From NCBI GenBank assembly GCA_029060285.1, contig JAIDUH010000123.1, forward strand, positions 1 through 51,008: a DNA stretch of 51,008 nucleotides, given 5' to 3'. Numbering within the stretch: position 1 is the first letter of the stretch; the number at the start of each line of letters is the position of its first letter. A program made the translations under genes and the position numbers. This DNA is from Muribaculaceae bacterium (GTDB lineage Bacteria; Bacteroidota; Bacteroidia; Bacteroidales; Muribaculaceae). This document shows positions 8,311-14,849 of the stretch, piece after piece. The notes below the pieces were generated by a model that searched no databases, was not told where the DNA came from, and saw only the letters and a program-made list of their open reading frames with translations.

Positions 8311-10239
8311 ATGAAGTATTTAAAATATGGATATATAGTAGTTTTGTTTTTCATTCTGACGGGATGTATGTCAGAAGAAATAGATATGCCTAAGCGTGAT
8401 AAAGGAAACTGGGCATATGTAGATGGAGACAAAGTGATTGTGGAATTAGAACTGAATGCTCAAGAAATGGGTATACAGCAAACTCGAGTGCTTCAAGATA
8501 ACCCTGATTATCAGGATATGCACTTGTATTTAGTGGAATTTGCTGATAATGGCAGTCCGCTTCAAAACACATACATCACAACATATGAACCATTGGAAAA
8601 TTCAGAAGTAGTTTCTGTTGATAAGGTAACCTATAAGATAGAGCTGAATGCGACATCGAAATCTCGTATCTTACATTTAATAGCTTTACCAAAAGGAACT
8701 CCTTTGAATGTATCATATGGGATTGAAGCTTCAGTTATACCCAATCTGCAGGTGAGAGATCAGGTTCCCGCTTATTGGAGGAGATTTAGCTTTCCCAGCG
8801 GATATGCCATAAGTGATGAAAATGGAGATATGTTCCCAACATCTGAATTATTGCAACTTAAAAATGTAGCTCTTGTTAGAAATTATTCCAAAATTTCAAT
8901 GATTAACAATGCTGAGAATTTTGAACTTAAGGGTTTTGCAATAATCAATAATCCGACATCGGGAAGTATTGCACCATATAAAACAGCAACATATGAATTT
9001 CCTGATTTCCTTAATGAAAATCAGAAACAAATAGCATATAACGAGCTTTCAACAGACTATTCGGGATTTTCTCCAGAAGGTATTACTTTCACAAATTTAG
9101 AATCAGGACCTGTTGAATTAAACGAAGGGGTTCTATCACAATTTATTTATGAACGGCCTTTCAATTCCATAAGACATACATATCTTATTATAAAAGGACG
9201 AAGAATATCAGACGACGTTGATTCATATTATAAGCTCGATATTGGAAAAAACGACAACGATGGTATTTTCCGTTATTATGGTCTATTGAGGAATTTTAAT
9301 TATAATATCATTCTTAATAGTGTTGCACAAAAGGGTTATGCTACAATTGATGCCGCAATTCAAGGGGTGGTGTATAATAATTTCTCCTTTGATATTGGTC
9401 TTTCAAGCATGCTTAATATTTCAGACGGAGATGAAGTGGTCTATGTTAATTTCACAACTGCGGTTTTGACGGATCCTAATGAAGAGGTATTGGAATTTAA
9501 ATATAGATACAGAAGTCTTTCTGCTGTATCTCCAACATATAACAATGACGATGTATCATTCATAGGCTTAACAGAAGGATCTGTTATACGAGAAGTTGAT
9601 TATGGAAGGACTAATGATGAAAATGGATGGCGAAGTGTTAAAATAACATGTTATCCAGCTCAAACTGAGACTAGAACTCAATCATTTACTATCGTTAAAA
9701 AGTCTGGTTTAGGGAGAACCATCAATCTCATCCTACATAGAAAATGGACTCTTCAGAATGTGAAGGAGTTCCCAGGAACTTTGGAGAATTGGGATGAGAC
9801 TACAGAAGATGAAGGCGAAGTAGGTGATGCCGTAGGTTCCGACTTCACAATATTCTTTGACGTACCGGACAATCTGGAAGAGGCAATGTTCCCATTGGTA
9901 TTTACTCTTGAAGCCGATAGGCAGAATATGGAGAATAATCCCTTGGGTGCGCTTATAGTAACATCAGGGCCATCTGGATTTGACGGAGTTCAAGGTCGAC
10001 GCATTAAATATGAAAAGTCAGTTTCATGGACACAATATAATGATCCTCTTCTTGATGATCCTTCTGATAACGGTACAGCAATCCCAAATGCTGATGGAAC
10101 AACTACACATCGTGTAAGATGTCGATTCAGAACCACAACAGATTTAACTAATCTACCATTTGATGAGTCAATTACAAATGTCAGAATTACCAATGATAAC
10201 TTCAACGTGGCATTAGTGCAATATCATCGCGAACAATAA
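8311..10239 (+). CDS. Fimbrial minor subunit, DUF4906-like lipoprotein
   Basis: 642 residues starting at ATG 8311, 13 bases after the previous stop. The signal peptide ends in lipobox ILTGC (Cys19). A strand at residues 41-50 (KVIVELELNA) is followed by a Thr-Arg at residues 58-59, matching the processing site position of the other subunits. The rest is all-beta and Asn/Asp-rich, with no recognisable enzyme motif. Size, position and overall make-up fit the DUF4906-type proteins found at the ends of Bacteroidales fimbrial operons; the family name is from recall, not a search. It is the last gene before the terminator at 10252, so it closes the operon. An alternative is a second tip adhesin. 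Confidence 0.62.
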   Translation: MKYLKYGYIVVLFFILTGCMSEEIDMPKRDKGNWAYVDGDKVIVELELNAQEMGIQQTRVLQDNPDYQDMHLYLVEFADNGSPLQNTYITTYEPLENSEVVSVDKVTYKIELNATSKSRILHLIALPKGTPLNVSYGIEASVIPNLQVRDQVPAYWRRFSFPSGYAISDENGDMFPTSELLQLKNVALVRNYSKISMINNAENFELKGFAIINNPTSGSIAPYKTATYEFPDFLNENQKQIAYNELSTDYSGFSPEGITFTNLESGPVELNEGVLSQFIYERPFNSIRHTYLIIKGRRISDDVDSYYKLDIGKNDNDGIFRYYGLLRNFNYNIILNSVAQKGYATIDAAIQGVVYNNFSFDIGLSSMLNISDGDEVVYVNFTTAVLTDPNEEVLEFKYRYRSLSAVSPTYNNDDVSFIGLTEGSVIREVDYGRTNDENGWRSVKITCYPAQTETRTQSFTIVKKSGLGRTINLILHRKWTLQNVKEFPGTLENWDETTEDEGEVGDAVGSDFTIFFDVPDNLEEAMFPLVFTLEADRQNMENNPLGALIVTSGPSGFDGVQGRRIKYEKSVSWTQYNDPLLDDPSDNGTAIPNADGTTTHRVRCRFRTTTDLTNLPFDESITNVRITNDNFNVALVQYHREQ

Positions 10240-10251
10240 TAGTAATACCTT

Positions 10252-10290
10252 AAGAGCCATAACCCAAACCCGAGTTATGGCTCTTTATTA
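10252..10290 (+). terminator. Rho-independent terminator of the fimbrial operon
   Basis: A perfect 12-bp inverted repeat (10252-10263 with 10274-10285, AAGAGCCATAAC and its complement) with a 10-base loop is followed by a T-rich run. It lies 12 bases after the stop of the last fimbrial gene. The AAGAG/CTCTT ends make it workable on both strands, so it may also block transcription arriving from the minus-strand RAYT remnant. Confidence 0.88.
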
Positions 10291-10357
10291 TTCGTATGAT
10301 GCGGACGATTTAAGGCCCTTCAAGCCGGATAGTCTGTCTCTCTTGAGATTAGAGTGG

Positions 10358-10549
10358 CTGCCATCAGAATGGATAGCAATGAAAGCAATATCTAAAGATG
10401 GCTTTCGGCATCGCCGTGTCTGAGATAGTAGCCGGACATGTCCAGCTACTATCTCAGACCCTGCCATCAGAATGAATAGCAATGAAAGCAATATCTAAAG
10501 ATGGCTTTCGGCATTGCCGTGTCTGGGATAGTAGCCGGGCATGTCCGGC
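10358..10549. repeat. Tandem pair of 89-bp REP-like elements
   Basis: Two copies of the same 89-base unit lie at 10358-10446 and 10461-10549, differing at only a few positions. The unit starts CTGCCATCAGAATG, contains AAGATGGCTTTCGGCAT and GATAGTAGCC, and ends in a small palindrome around CATGTCC. Related copies lie at 11104-11303 on the other side of the RAYT remnant. Multi-copy short elements with palindromic cores on both sides of a RAYT gene are the classical REP/BIME arrangement. Confidence 0.8.
10419..10458. repeat. 40-bp near-perfect palindrome inside the REP-like unit
   Basis: TCTGAGATAGTAGC at 10419-10432 is exactly complementary to 10445-10458, and the centre GGACATGTCC is itself palindromic; only one opposed pair (C/A) breaks the symmetry. 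Only the first of the two 89-bp copies is followed by the right arm, so the structure arises where one REP end meets the inverted end of another. It can form a long hairpin or cruciform. It has no T-tract, so I do not call it a terminator. Confidence 0.8.
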
Positions 10550-10550
10550 G

Positions 10551-11017
10551 TTAATACCACCGGCTTATCCAATCCGCCATGCCATTCAGTAAGAGCCATG
10601 TCGGCCGCCCTTCTGGAAGAAGACGGTCGGGAGCGAGTATCAGTAGCTGTCCTTTTTCGCACTGCTCGAAGTCATGCCCCCAAGGCTTGAAGATTTTGCC
10701 GAAAGGCTCATTTACCAGCAAGATGACTTTGCCATCGACTTCTTCAATTTTCCTTTTCACTTCCTTCTCTGCTTCCGCGATGAAGGCCGACACCAACACT
10801 CCACCATTCTCAGCTATGTGAAACCAATTATCGCGATTGGCTTTCGCTTTTTCCGGTATTCTCTCATCAGCCCGATGGCAGATGACGGCATCTAATGTAT
10901 CCATGCAGATCTGGGATGACCGGTGATTATTGAAAAATCAGAGACACCGGGACGCTTCTTTATTGTAATGTGATACGTGCAGGGACGGCGGTAGTCGTGT
11001 TTTGGATGGCGTGGCAT
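10551..11017 (-). pseudogene. RAYT (REP-associated Y1 transposase) remnant with internal deletion
   Basis: On the minus strand, ATG 11017 starts MPRHPKHDYRRP-TYHITIKKRPG, the N-terminus typical of Bacteroidales RAYT/IS200-like proteins, but the frame stops at TAG 10892-10894 soon after a GHP motif. In another frame a 117-residue segment (10904 down to TAA 10551) contains NGGVLVSAFIAEAEKEV, HDFEQCEKGQLLILAP and GRPTWLLLNG, which I recognise as the C-terminal tail of the same family. The whole catalytic core (HUH motif and Tyr, roughly 150 residues) is absent, so the gene has lost its middle around 10900-10920 and cannot be active. REP-like repeats flank it on both sides. The family call is from recall of family sequences; the deletion is inferred from the two parts adjoining each other. 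Confidence 0.7.
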
Positions 11018-11103
11018 GGGCGTTATTTCTATGGGAAAAATTCTTGTGAGCGAAAATAAGGATTTATCTTGATTTATGCAAATTTCAGTGTGGGTATTTT
11101 CTC

Positions 11104-11303
11104 CGGGCATGCCCGCCAACTATCTCAGACGCTACTATCGGGGCTCAAACTCAGACGCAGCCATCGGAAAGCTATCGGAGCTTGAACTCAGACGCTGCCA
11201 TCGGCAATATAGACGATGGCTTTCGGCATTGAGGGTCTGGGATAGTAGCCGGCCTCCGGCGTTAGTATGGTCTGGGATAGTAGCCGGGCATGTCCGGCGT
11301 TAA
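11104..11303. repeat. Second cluster of REP-like elements, mixed orientations
   Basis: The segment 11215-11264 (GATGGCTTTCGGCATT ... CCGGCGTTA) and 11271-11303 (TCTGGGATAGTAGCCGGGCA, then TGTCCGGCGTTAA) repeat the ends of the 89-bp units at 10358-10549. At 11104-11129 the element is present inverted (CGGGCATGCCCGCCAACTAT, then CTCAGA). Two short direct repeats, AACTCAGACGC followed by GCCATCGG, lie at about 11147-11167 and 11185-11203. The last copy ends on the stop codon of the CobW-family gene (TAA, 11300-11302 on the minus strand). Confidence 0.72.
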
Positions 11304-12607
11304 GCCAGGCAGCGGTCAAGAGCCTCTATGATAGCTTCCTTGTCCATTCCGCGGCCTATAAACACAAGCTTGTCCATCCGGTCGCCATACTCAGAATCCC
11401 AGTCACGCTTCAGCCCGGGTTCCGTCTCAAAGAATCTCTCCAACTCTTCTTTCGGTGCCGTAGCATACCACTGCCCGCATTCAGTCACTTTCTTCTGCAC
11501 TCCGGCTTGCTCAAACAGATAGCTCATGTCCGGGTCATAGCTGAAATAGCAGATCCCCTTGCAGCGTATCACGCTCTTTGGCCACTGCTTATGGCAAAAA
11601 TAGTCAAATTTGTTCAGGTCAAATGGCTTTCTCCTATAATATACGAACGTTGATATTCCATATTCTTCAGCCTCTCCCTCTCCATGATGATGATGGTGGT
11701 GGATATGGTTTTCATCGTTTTCGTCGTTTTCATCGTCGTCATCGTGGTGGTGATGGTGGTGATGGTTTTCATCGTTTTCATCGTTTTCATCGTCGTCATC
11801 GTGGTCATGGTGGTGATGGTTTTCAGCGTTTTCATCGTCGTCATGATGGTGATGGGGTTGGGGAGCTTCCACTTCCTTCTCAATCTCCCTTATCCAAGTG
11901 GCCGAAGTGGCAGTCTTGCCAAAGTCAAACCGATGCGTCACCAACAGCTCACTGAAATCCACATCGCAGTAATTACACTCTATGATTTCTGCCCCGGGAT
12001 TCAATGCATGGATAGTCTCTTTGATCATGGCTCGATCTTCTTCAGATACCTCCGATATCTTATTCAGGAGAACAATGTTGCAGAATTCTATCTGTTGCAC
12101 CACCAAGTTTTCCAGATCCTCCTCGCCATAATTCTTCACGGTCAGCGACTTGCCCGATCCAAACTCACTCTGCAGTCGCAGTGCATCCACCACTGTCACG
12201 ATGCAATCCAAATATGGGATTCCGTTGCGTACAGCTGCCGGTCCCATAGTCGGTATGGAGCAAATGGTCTGTGCGATGGGTTCCGGTTCACAGATGCCGC
12301 TCGCCTCTATCACGATATAATCAAACCGATCCCCTTCCATAAGCCCTACAAGCTGATTGACGAGATCCATCTGAAGCGTACAGCATATGCAGCCGTTCTG
12401 CAAAGCCACAAGTGAGTCATCTCCTTGACCGATAAGTCCATCCTTAGCTATCAGGTCAGCGTCTATATTCACCTCCCCGATGTCATTCACAATTACTGCG
12501 AATCTTACACCTTTCCGATTGTTAAGTATCTTGTTAAGCAGAGTAGTCTTGCCGCTACCCAAATATCCGGTGATCAAAAGCACCGGCACTCTTCTTCCCT
12601 TTTCCAT
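11300..12607 (-). CDS. CobW/COG0523-family GTP-binding metallochaperone with His-rich tract
   Basis: 435 residues. The N-terminal G3E GTPase has Walker A GYLGSGKT (14-21), the metal-binding CICC motif (73-76), the switch region EASGICEPEP (101-110) and an NKIS base-recognition motif (182-185). A tract of His, Asp, Glu and Asn at about 251-314 separates it from the CobW C-terminal domain (316-433). Proteins of this family hydrolyse GTP to hand zinc or cobalt to client enzymes; a long His tract speaks for zinc or nickel binding and storage. The metal here is inference. No neighbouring client gene or obvious Zur box is seen. It is a single gene, downstream of tRNA-Gly, and its stop codon lies inside a REP-like element. 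Confidence 0.88.
   Translation of the reverse strand: MEKGRRVPVLLITGYLGSGKTTLLNKILNNRKGVRFAVIVNDIGEVNIDADLIAKDGLIGQGDDSLVALQNGCICCTLQMDLVNQLVGLMEGDRFDYIVIEASGICEPEPIAQTICSIPTMGPAAVRNGIPYLDCIVTVVDALRLQSEFGSGKSLTVKNYGEEDLENLVVQQIEFCNIVLLNKISEVSEEDRAMIKETIHALNPGAEIIECNYCDVDFSELLVTHRFDFGKTATSATWIREIEKEVEAPQPHHHHDDDENAENHHHHDHDDDDENDENDENHHHHHHHDDDDENDENDENHIHHHHHHGEGEAEEYGISTFVYYRRKPFDLNKFDYFCHKQWPKSVIRCKGICYFSYDPDMSYLFEQAGVQKKVTECGQWYATAPKEELERFFETEPGLKRDWDSEYGDRMDKLVFIGRGMDKEAIIEALDRCLA
11680..11855 (-). repeat. In-frame tandem repeat coding the His/Asp/Glu tract
   Basis: Within the CobW-family gene, the DNA repeats blocks of CAT/CAC-type, GAT/GAC-type and GAA/AAC-type codons, read on the plus strand as recurring TCATCGTTTTCATCGTCG and TGGTGGTGATGG words. 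The protein has two nearly equal modules of about 20 residues, each a run of His, then four Asp, then E-N-D-E-N-D-E-N. Such trinucleotide-based repetition is prone to length change without shifting the frame. Confidence 0.8.
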
Positions 12608-12620
12608 ATTCTTTATTTTT

Positions 12621-12690
12621 ATACTAAGACTAATAAAACTAATAAGCCAATTGGACTAATATGCCTAATAGCCTAATCAGACTCATAGTT
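12621..12690. repeat. AT-rich word array (CTAATA/CCTAAT type)
   Basis: Upstream of the CobW-family gene the spacer holds repeated variants of ACTAATAAG, GCCTAATAG and GCCTAATCAG. It is not an exact tandem repeat and has no coding capacity. A similar word set occurs at 35965-36012 between cydA and cydB. Confidence 0.55.
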
Positions 12691-12699
12691 ATGACAAAT

Positions 12700-12726
12700 A
12701 AGCCCTGTCCTTGGCAGACAGGGCTT
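12700..12726 (-). terminator. Terminator behind tRNA-Gly
   Basis: A perfect 10-bp stem, AAGCCCTGTC at 12700-12709 against GACAGGGCTT at 12717-12726, with a 7-base loop. Read on the minus strand it lies four bases past the tRNA 3' end and is followed by TTATTTG. It would end the single-gene tRNA transcript before the CobW-family gene. Confidence 0.8.
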
Positions 12727-12729
12727 GGG

Positions 12730-12802
12730 AGCGATAAACGGGGCTCGAACCCGCGACCCTCAGCTTGGGAAGCTGATGCTCTACCAACTGAGCTATTATC
12801 GC
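12730..12802 (-). tRNA. tRNA-Gly (anticodon CCC)
   Basis: The minus strand of 12802-12730 folds as a 73-base cloverleaf: acceptor stem GCGATAA with TTATCGC, a D arm with AGCTCAGTTGGTAGAGC, anticodon stem TCAGC/GCTGA around loop TTCCCAA, and the T arm with GGTTCGAGCC. Counting from the loop's U33 gives anticodon CCC, which reads GGG (Gly). CCA is not encoded. It has its own promoter and terminator. Confidence 0.95.
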
Positions 12803-12822
12803 ATATGAGCTATTTCACACTG

Positions 12823-12854
12823 CAAATTTAAGCAAAATTTCCCACCCTTCCAAA
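12823..12854 (-). promoter_or_regulatory. Bacteroidetes-type promoter for tRNA-Gly
   Basis: On the minus strand TTTG (12851-12854) and TAAATTTG (12823-12830) are separated by 20 bases, matching the Bacteroidetes -33/-7 consensus TTTG and TAnnTTTG. The predicted start lies a few bases before the tRNA 5' end at 12802. Confidence 0.72.
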
Positions 12855-12926
12855 TATATCTCAATTTTTCTGCCCCATTTCTGACGATTTTTATCAAGAT
12901 ATTCCACAAAACTCAGTTTTTTTTGC

Positions 12927-12934
12927 TAATTTTG
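12927..12934 (+). promoter_or_regulatory. -7 element (TAATTTTG) upstream of the 13021 lipoprotein gene
   Basis: TAATTTTG matches TAnnTTTG. No clear TTTG is found 19-21 bases upstream, so this is a weak call. It would give a leader of about 80 bases containing GGGAG near 12946 and an ATTATGCAT repeat just before the start codon. Confidence 0.4.
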
Positions 12935-13002
12935 TGAAAAATTCAGGGAGTCCTGCTTTATGTTACAGGCTCGTCTCCCGTAATCGTTCAGTTAGTTAAC
13001 CT

Positions 13003-13038
13003 AATTATGCATTTTGCATTATGAATTATGCATTAATT
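13003..13038. repeat. 35-bp dispersed repeat, copy 1 (ATTATGCATT type)
   Basis: ATTATGCAT recurs here as an imperfect palindromic array and the whole stretch matches 32701-32735 at nearly all positions. This copy contains the ATG chosen as start of the following lipoprotein gene. The element is thus directly at the 5' end of a gene in both places. Confidence 0.75.
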
Positions 13039-13743
13039 AAAAGATTCATCCCTATTGCTGTGATGGCTCTCATCCTCCTCATTCCGGCTTGTGGAGGAAA
13101 AGGCAAAAATGCCGGTGTATTCCCTGAGGGCTTCGCTTCCCTTTCCGACGAGCAAAAAGTAGCATACATGATGGAGCATGTCTCCGCTGATTCGGTTGCC
13201 CGATTCATTATTTATGCCTCTCTCGGTAAAGTTGAGGGTGTGCGAATCGACACTCTCAACAATGCTACGCTGAAGGCATACGAGACTTATACTGACACTG
13301 CTCTCCAGACATTCAGCTGGGAATTCGACAGGGTATCTGAAGAACTGCCGCTCCACGACAAAATGCGACTTCGTGTGCTTGTCGGCACTGAAGATCCGCA
13401 AGGACTGGGTCTGACTCTCGGTCTTGAATATTTGAATCAGATCCGAGTAAAGGGGATGGGCGCCGATGAGGTGCTTGAAGAACTCAAGGAACTCAAAAGA
13501 GCATCCACAGACGATCCCGATATGTATGCAAGGTTCTTGATCGGTTTCAGGACCGTGCTCCGCTACGACAAAAATTCCGACATGCCTAAAGAAATCTACA
13601 CCCGATTCTTGAACTATGATGAGGACGCAGTGGAGGAATACTACAGCCGCAACAAATCAGCTGCTCCCTCAATCCCCGTCACTCTTCCCGATTCCATCCC
13701 GATAGAAGAGCATCCTGAAGCCGTGCCCTCCGACTCAATTTAA
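13021..13743 (+). CDS. Hypothetical lipoprotein
   Basis: 240 residues with a lipoprotein signal: a KR pair at 7-8, a hydrophobic stretch, and LIPAC with Cys24. The body is mainly alpha-helical in look, acidic and Lys-rich, with no motif I recognise, and ends in a Pro/Ser-rich tail. The start is formed by the dispersed ATTATGCAT repeat: residues MNYAL come from it. The only other in-frame ATG (13063) would leave no positive n-region, so 13021 is kept. No partner is evident; the polyprenyl synthase gene follows after 106 bases. Probably an outer- or inner-membrane-anchored periplasmic protein of unknown role. Confidence 0.75.
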   Translation: MNYALIKRFIPIAVMALILLIPACGGKGKNAGVFPEGFASLSDEQKVAYMMEHVSADSVARFIIYASLGKVEGVRIDTLNNATLKAYETYTDTALQTFSWEFDRVSEELPLHDKMRLRVLVGTEDPQGLGLTLGLEYLNQIRVKGMGADEVLEELKELKRASTDDPDMYARFLIGFRTVLRYDKNSDMPKEIYTRFLNYDEDAVEEYYSRNKSAAPSIPVTLPDSIPIEEHPEAVPSDSI

Positions 13744-13796
13744 AAGAGGGCATAACTGAAGATTTAACTGAGGGTTGGTTTGTCCCCCCCCCTCAA

Positions 13797-13812
13797 GAGC
13801 CGCTTGCGGCTC
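13797..13812 (+). terminator. Short GC hairpin after the lipoprotein gene
   Basis: GAGCCGC and GCGGCTC form a perfect 7-bp stem with a two-base centre, 54 bases after the stop at 13743, just after a run of nine C (13784-13792). No T-tract follows, so termination activity is uncertain. Confidence 0.35.
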
Positions 13813-13813
13813 C

Positions 13814-13848
13814 CAAATTCTAAATTCAAAATTCTAAATTCAAAAATA
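13814..13848. repeat. AT-rich word array (AATTCTAAATTC type)
   Basis: AAATTCTAAATTCAAAATTC is repeated almost exactly, ending two bases before the start codon at 13850. A related array with AATTCTCAATTC lies at 27814-27848 in front of the S9 peptidase gene. Confidence 0.6.
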
Positions 13849-13849
13849 T

Positions 13850-14818
13850 ATGCTCCGCATCTCAGAATATTCAGCAATGGCAGAAGCTGCTATACGTGCT
13901 CTTAACCTCTCCTCCGAAACTTTCGACAATCTGTATGCCCCGATCATCTATGGCATGCAGGCAGGCGGCAAACGCCTTCGTCCTACAATCCTTATGATGG
14001 CTGCTGATGCCTTCGGTGGCTCGCCGGAAAAAGCCGTCAATCCTGCCATCGGTATAGAAATGTTCCATAATTTCACTCTCCTTCATGATGATGTCATGGA
14101 CAAATCCGACACTCGCCGTGGTCGTCCGTCGGTTCATGCAAAATGGGACGACAACACTGCAATACTCTCCGGCGACACGATGCTCACTCTTGCCACTAAG
14201 AAGATTTCTGAAGTGGATGACTCAATTCTCCGCCCGATCCTCGACACCTTCAACGACCAGGCTCTACGTGTTTACGAAGGCCAACGTCTCGACATGGACT
14301 TCGAGAACATGACTGAGGTTGCCCTCGATGATTATATCGAAATGATAAAGCTTAAGACAGGTGCACTGCTCGGCGCTGCCGCCAAGATCGGTGCCCTGAT
14401 TGGAGGGGCTTCTAAGGAAGATGCAGAAAAGATGTATGATTTCGGGCTCATGCTTGGCGTCGCTTTCCAGATTGAAGACGACTATCTCGACACCTTCGGA
14501 AATCCCGACACTTTCGGCAAACCAATCGGAGGCGACATCAACAACAATAAGAAAACATTCCTGATGGTAAAAGCCTTGGCTACCGGCGGCCCTAATGCTG
14601 AAGCCTTAAAAGTAGCCATGAAGATGCCTGCCGGTCCTACAAAAGTAAAGACCGTGACGCGTATCTATGAGACTATGGGAATGCCGGCTCTCAGCAAAGC
14701 AGATGTCGCTGCGTATAGCAGCAAGGCTCTTGCCGCCATCAAGAAGACTTCACTTTCCGACGACCGTCGCGAAGCATTCCGTAAGCTCATCGATAAATTG
14801 ATCACCCGCACCAAATAA
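13850..14818 (+). CDS. Polyprenyl synthetase (isoprenyl diphosphate synthase)
   Basis: 322 residues, the normal length for trans-isoprenyl diphosphate synthases. The first Asp-rich motif is DDVMD (80-84) followed by RRGRP (89-93), the second DDYLD (210-214); KRLRP (41-45) and LKTG (168-171) bind substrate. The enzyme condenses isopentenyl diphosphate with an allylic diphosphate in the cytoplasm. Phe75, five residues before the first motif, is at the place where an aromatic residue limits product length, hinting at a short product (FPP or GGPP) rather than the quinone side chain; this is inference. The start at 13850 directly follows an AT-rich array. Confidence 0.9.
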   Translation: MLRISEYSAMAEAAIRALNLSSETFDNLYAPIIYGMQAGGKRLRPTILMMAADAFGGSPEKAVNPAIGIEMFHNFTLLHDDVMDKSDTRRGRPSVHAKWDDNTAILSGDTMLTLATKKISEVDDSILRPILDTFNDQALRVYEGQRLDMDFENMTEVALDDYIEMIKLKTGALLGAAAKIGALIGGASKEDAEKMYDFGLMLGVAFQIEDDYLDTFGNPDTFGKPIGGDINNNKKTFLMVKALATGGPNAEALKVAMKMPAGPTKVKTVTRIYETMGMPALSKADVAAYSSKALAAIKKTSLSDDRREAFRKLIDKLITRTK

Positions 14819-14819
14819 G

Positions 14820-14849
14820 AATAATTAATCGTTGATAGTTAATCGTTGT
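14820..14849. repeat. AT-rich word array (TTAATCGTTG type), copy 1
   Basis: TTAATCGTTG occurs twice around GATAG and runs up to the TatD start codon at 14850. The same word occurs three times at 22050-22079, where it forms the 3' end of dacB. Confidence 0.6.

Noticed and set aside
10358-11303. CRISPR array
   Set aside because: The repeated units are 89 bases, few, in both orientations and without regular spacers; no cas genes are present.
11684-12415. Plus-strand open frame of 243 codons with a long Val/Met/Phe-rich hydrophobic start
   Set aside because: It is the antisense of the His/Asp codon tract of the CobW-family gene; the hydrophobicity results from reading CAT/GAT repeats backwards.
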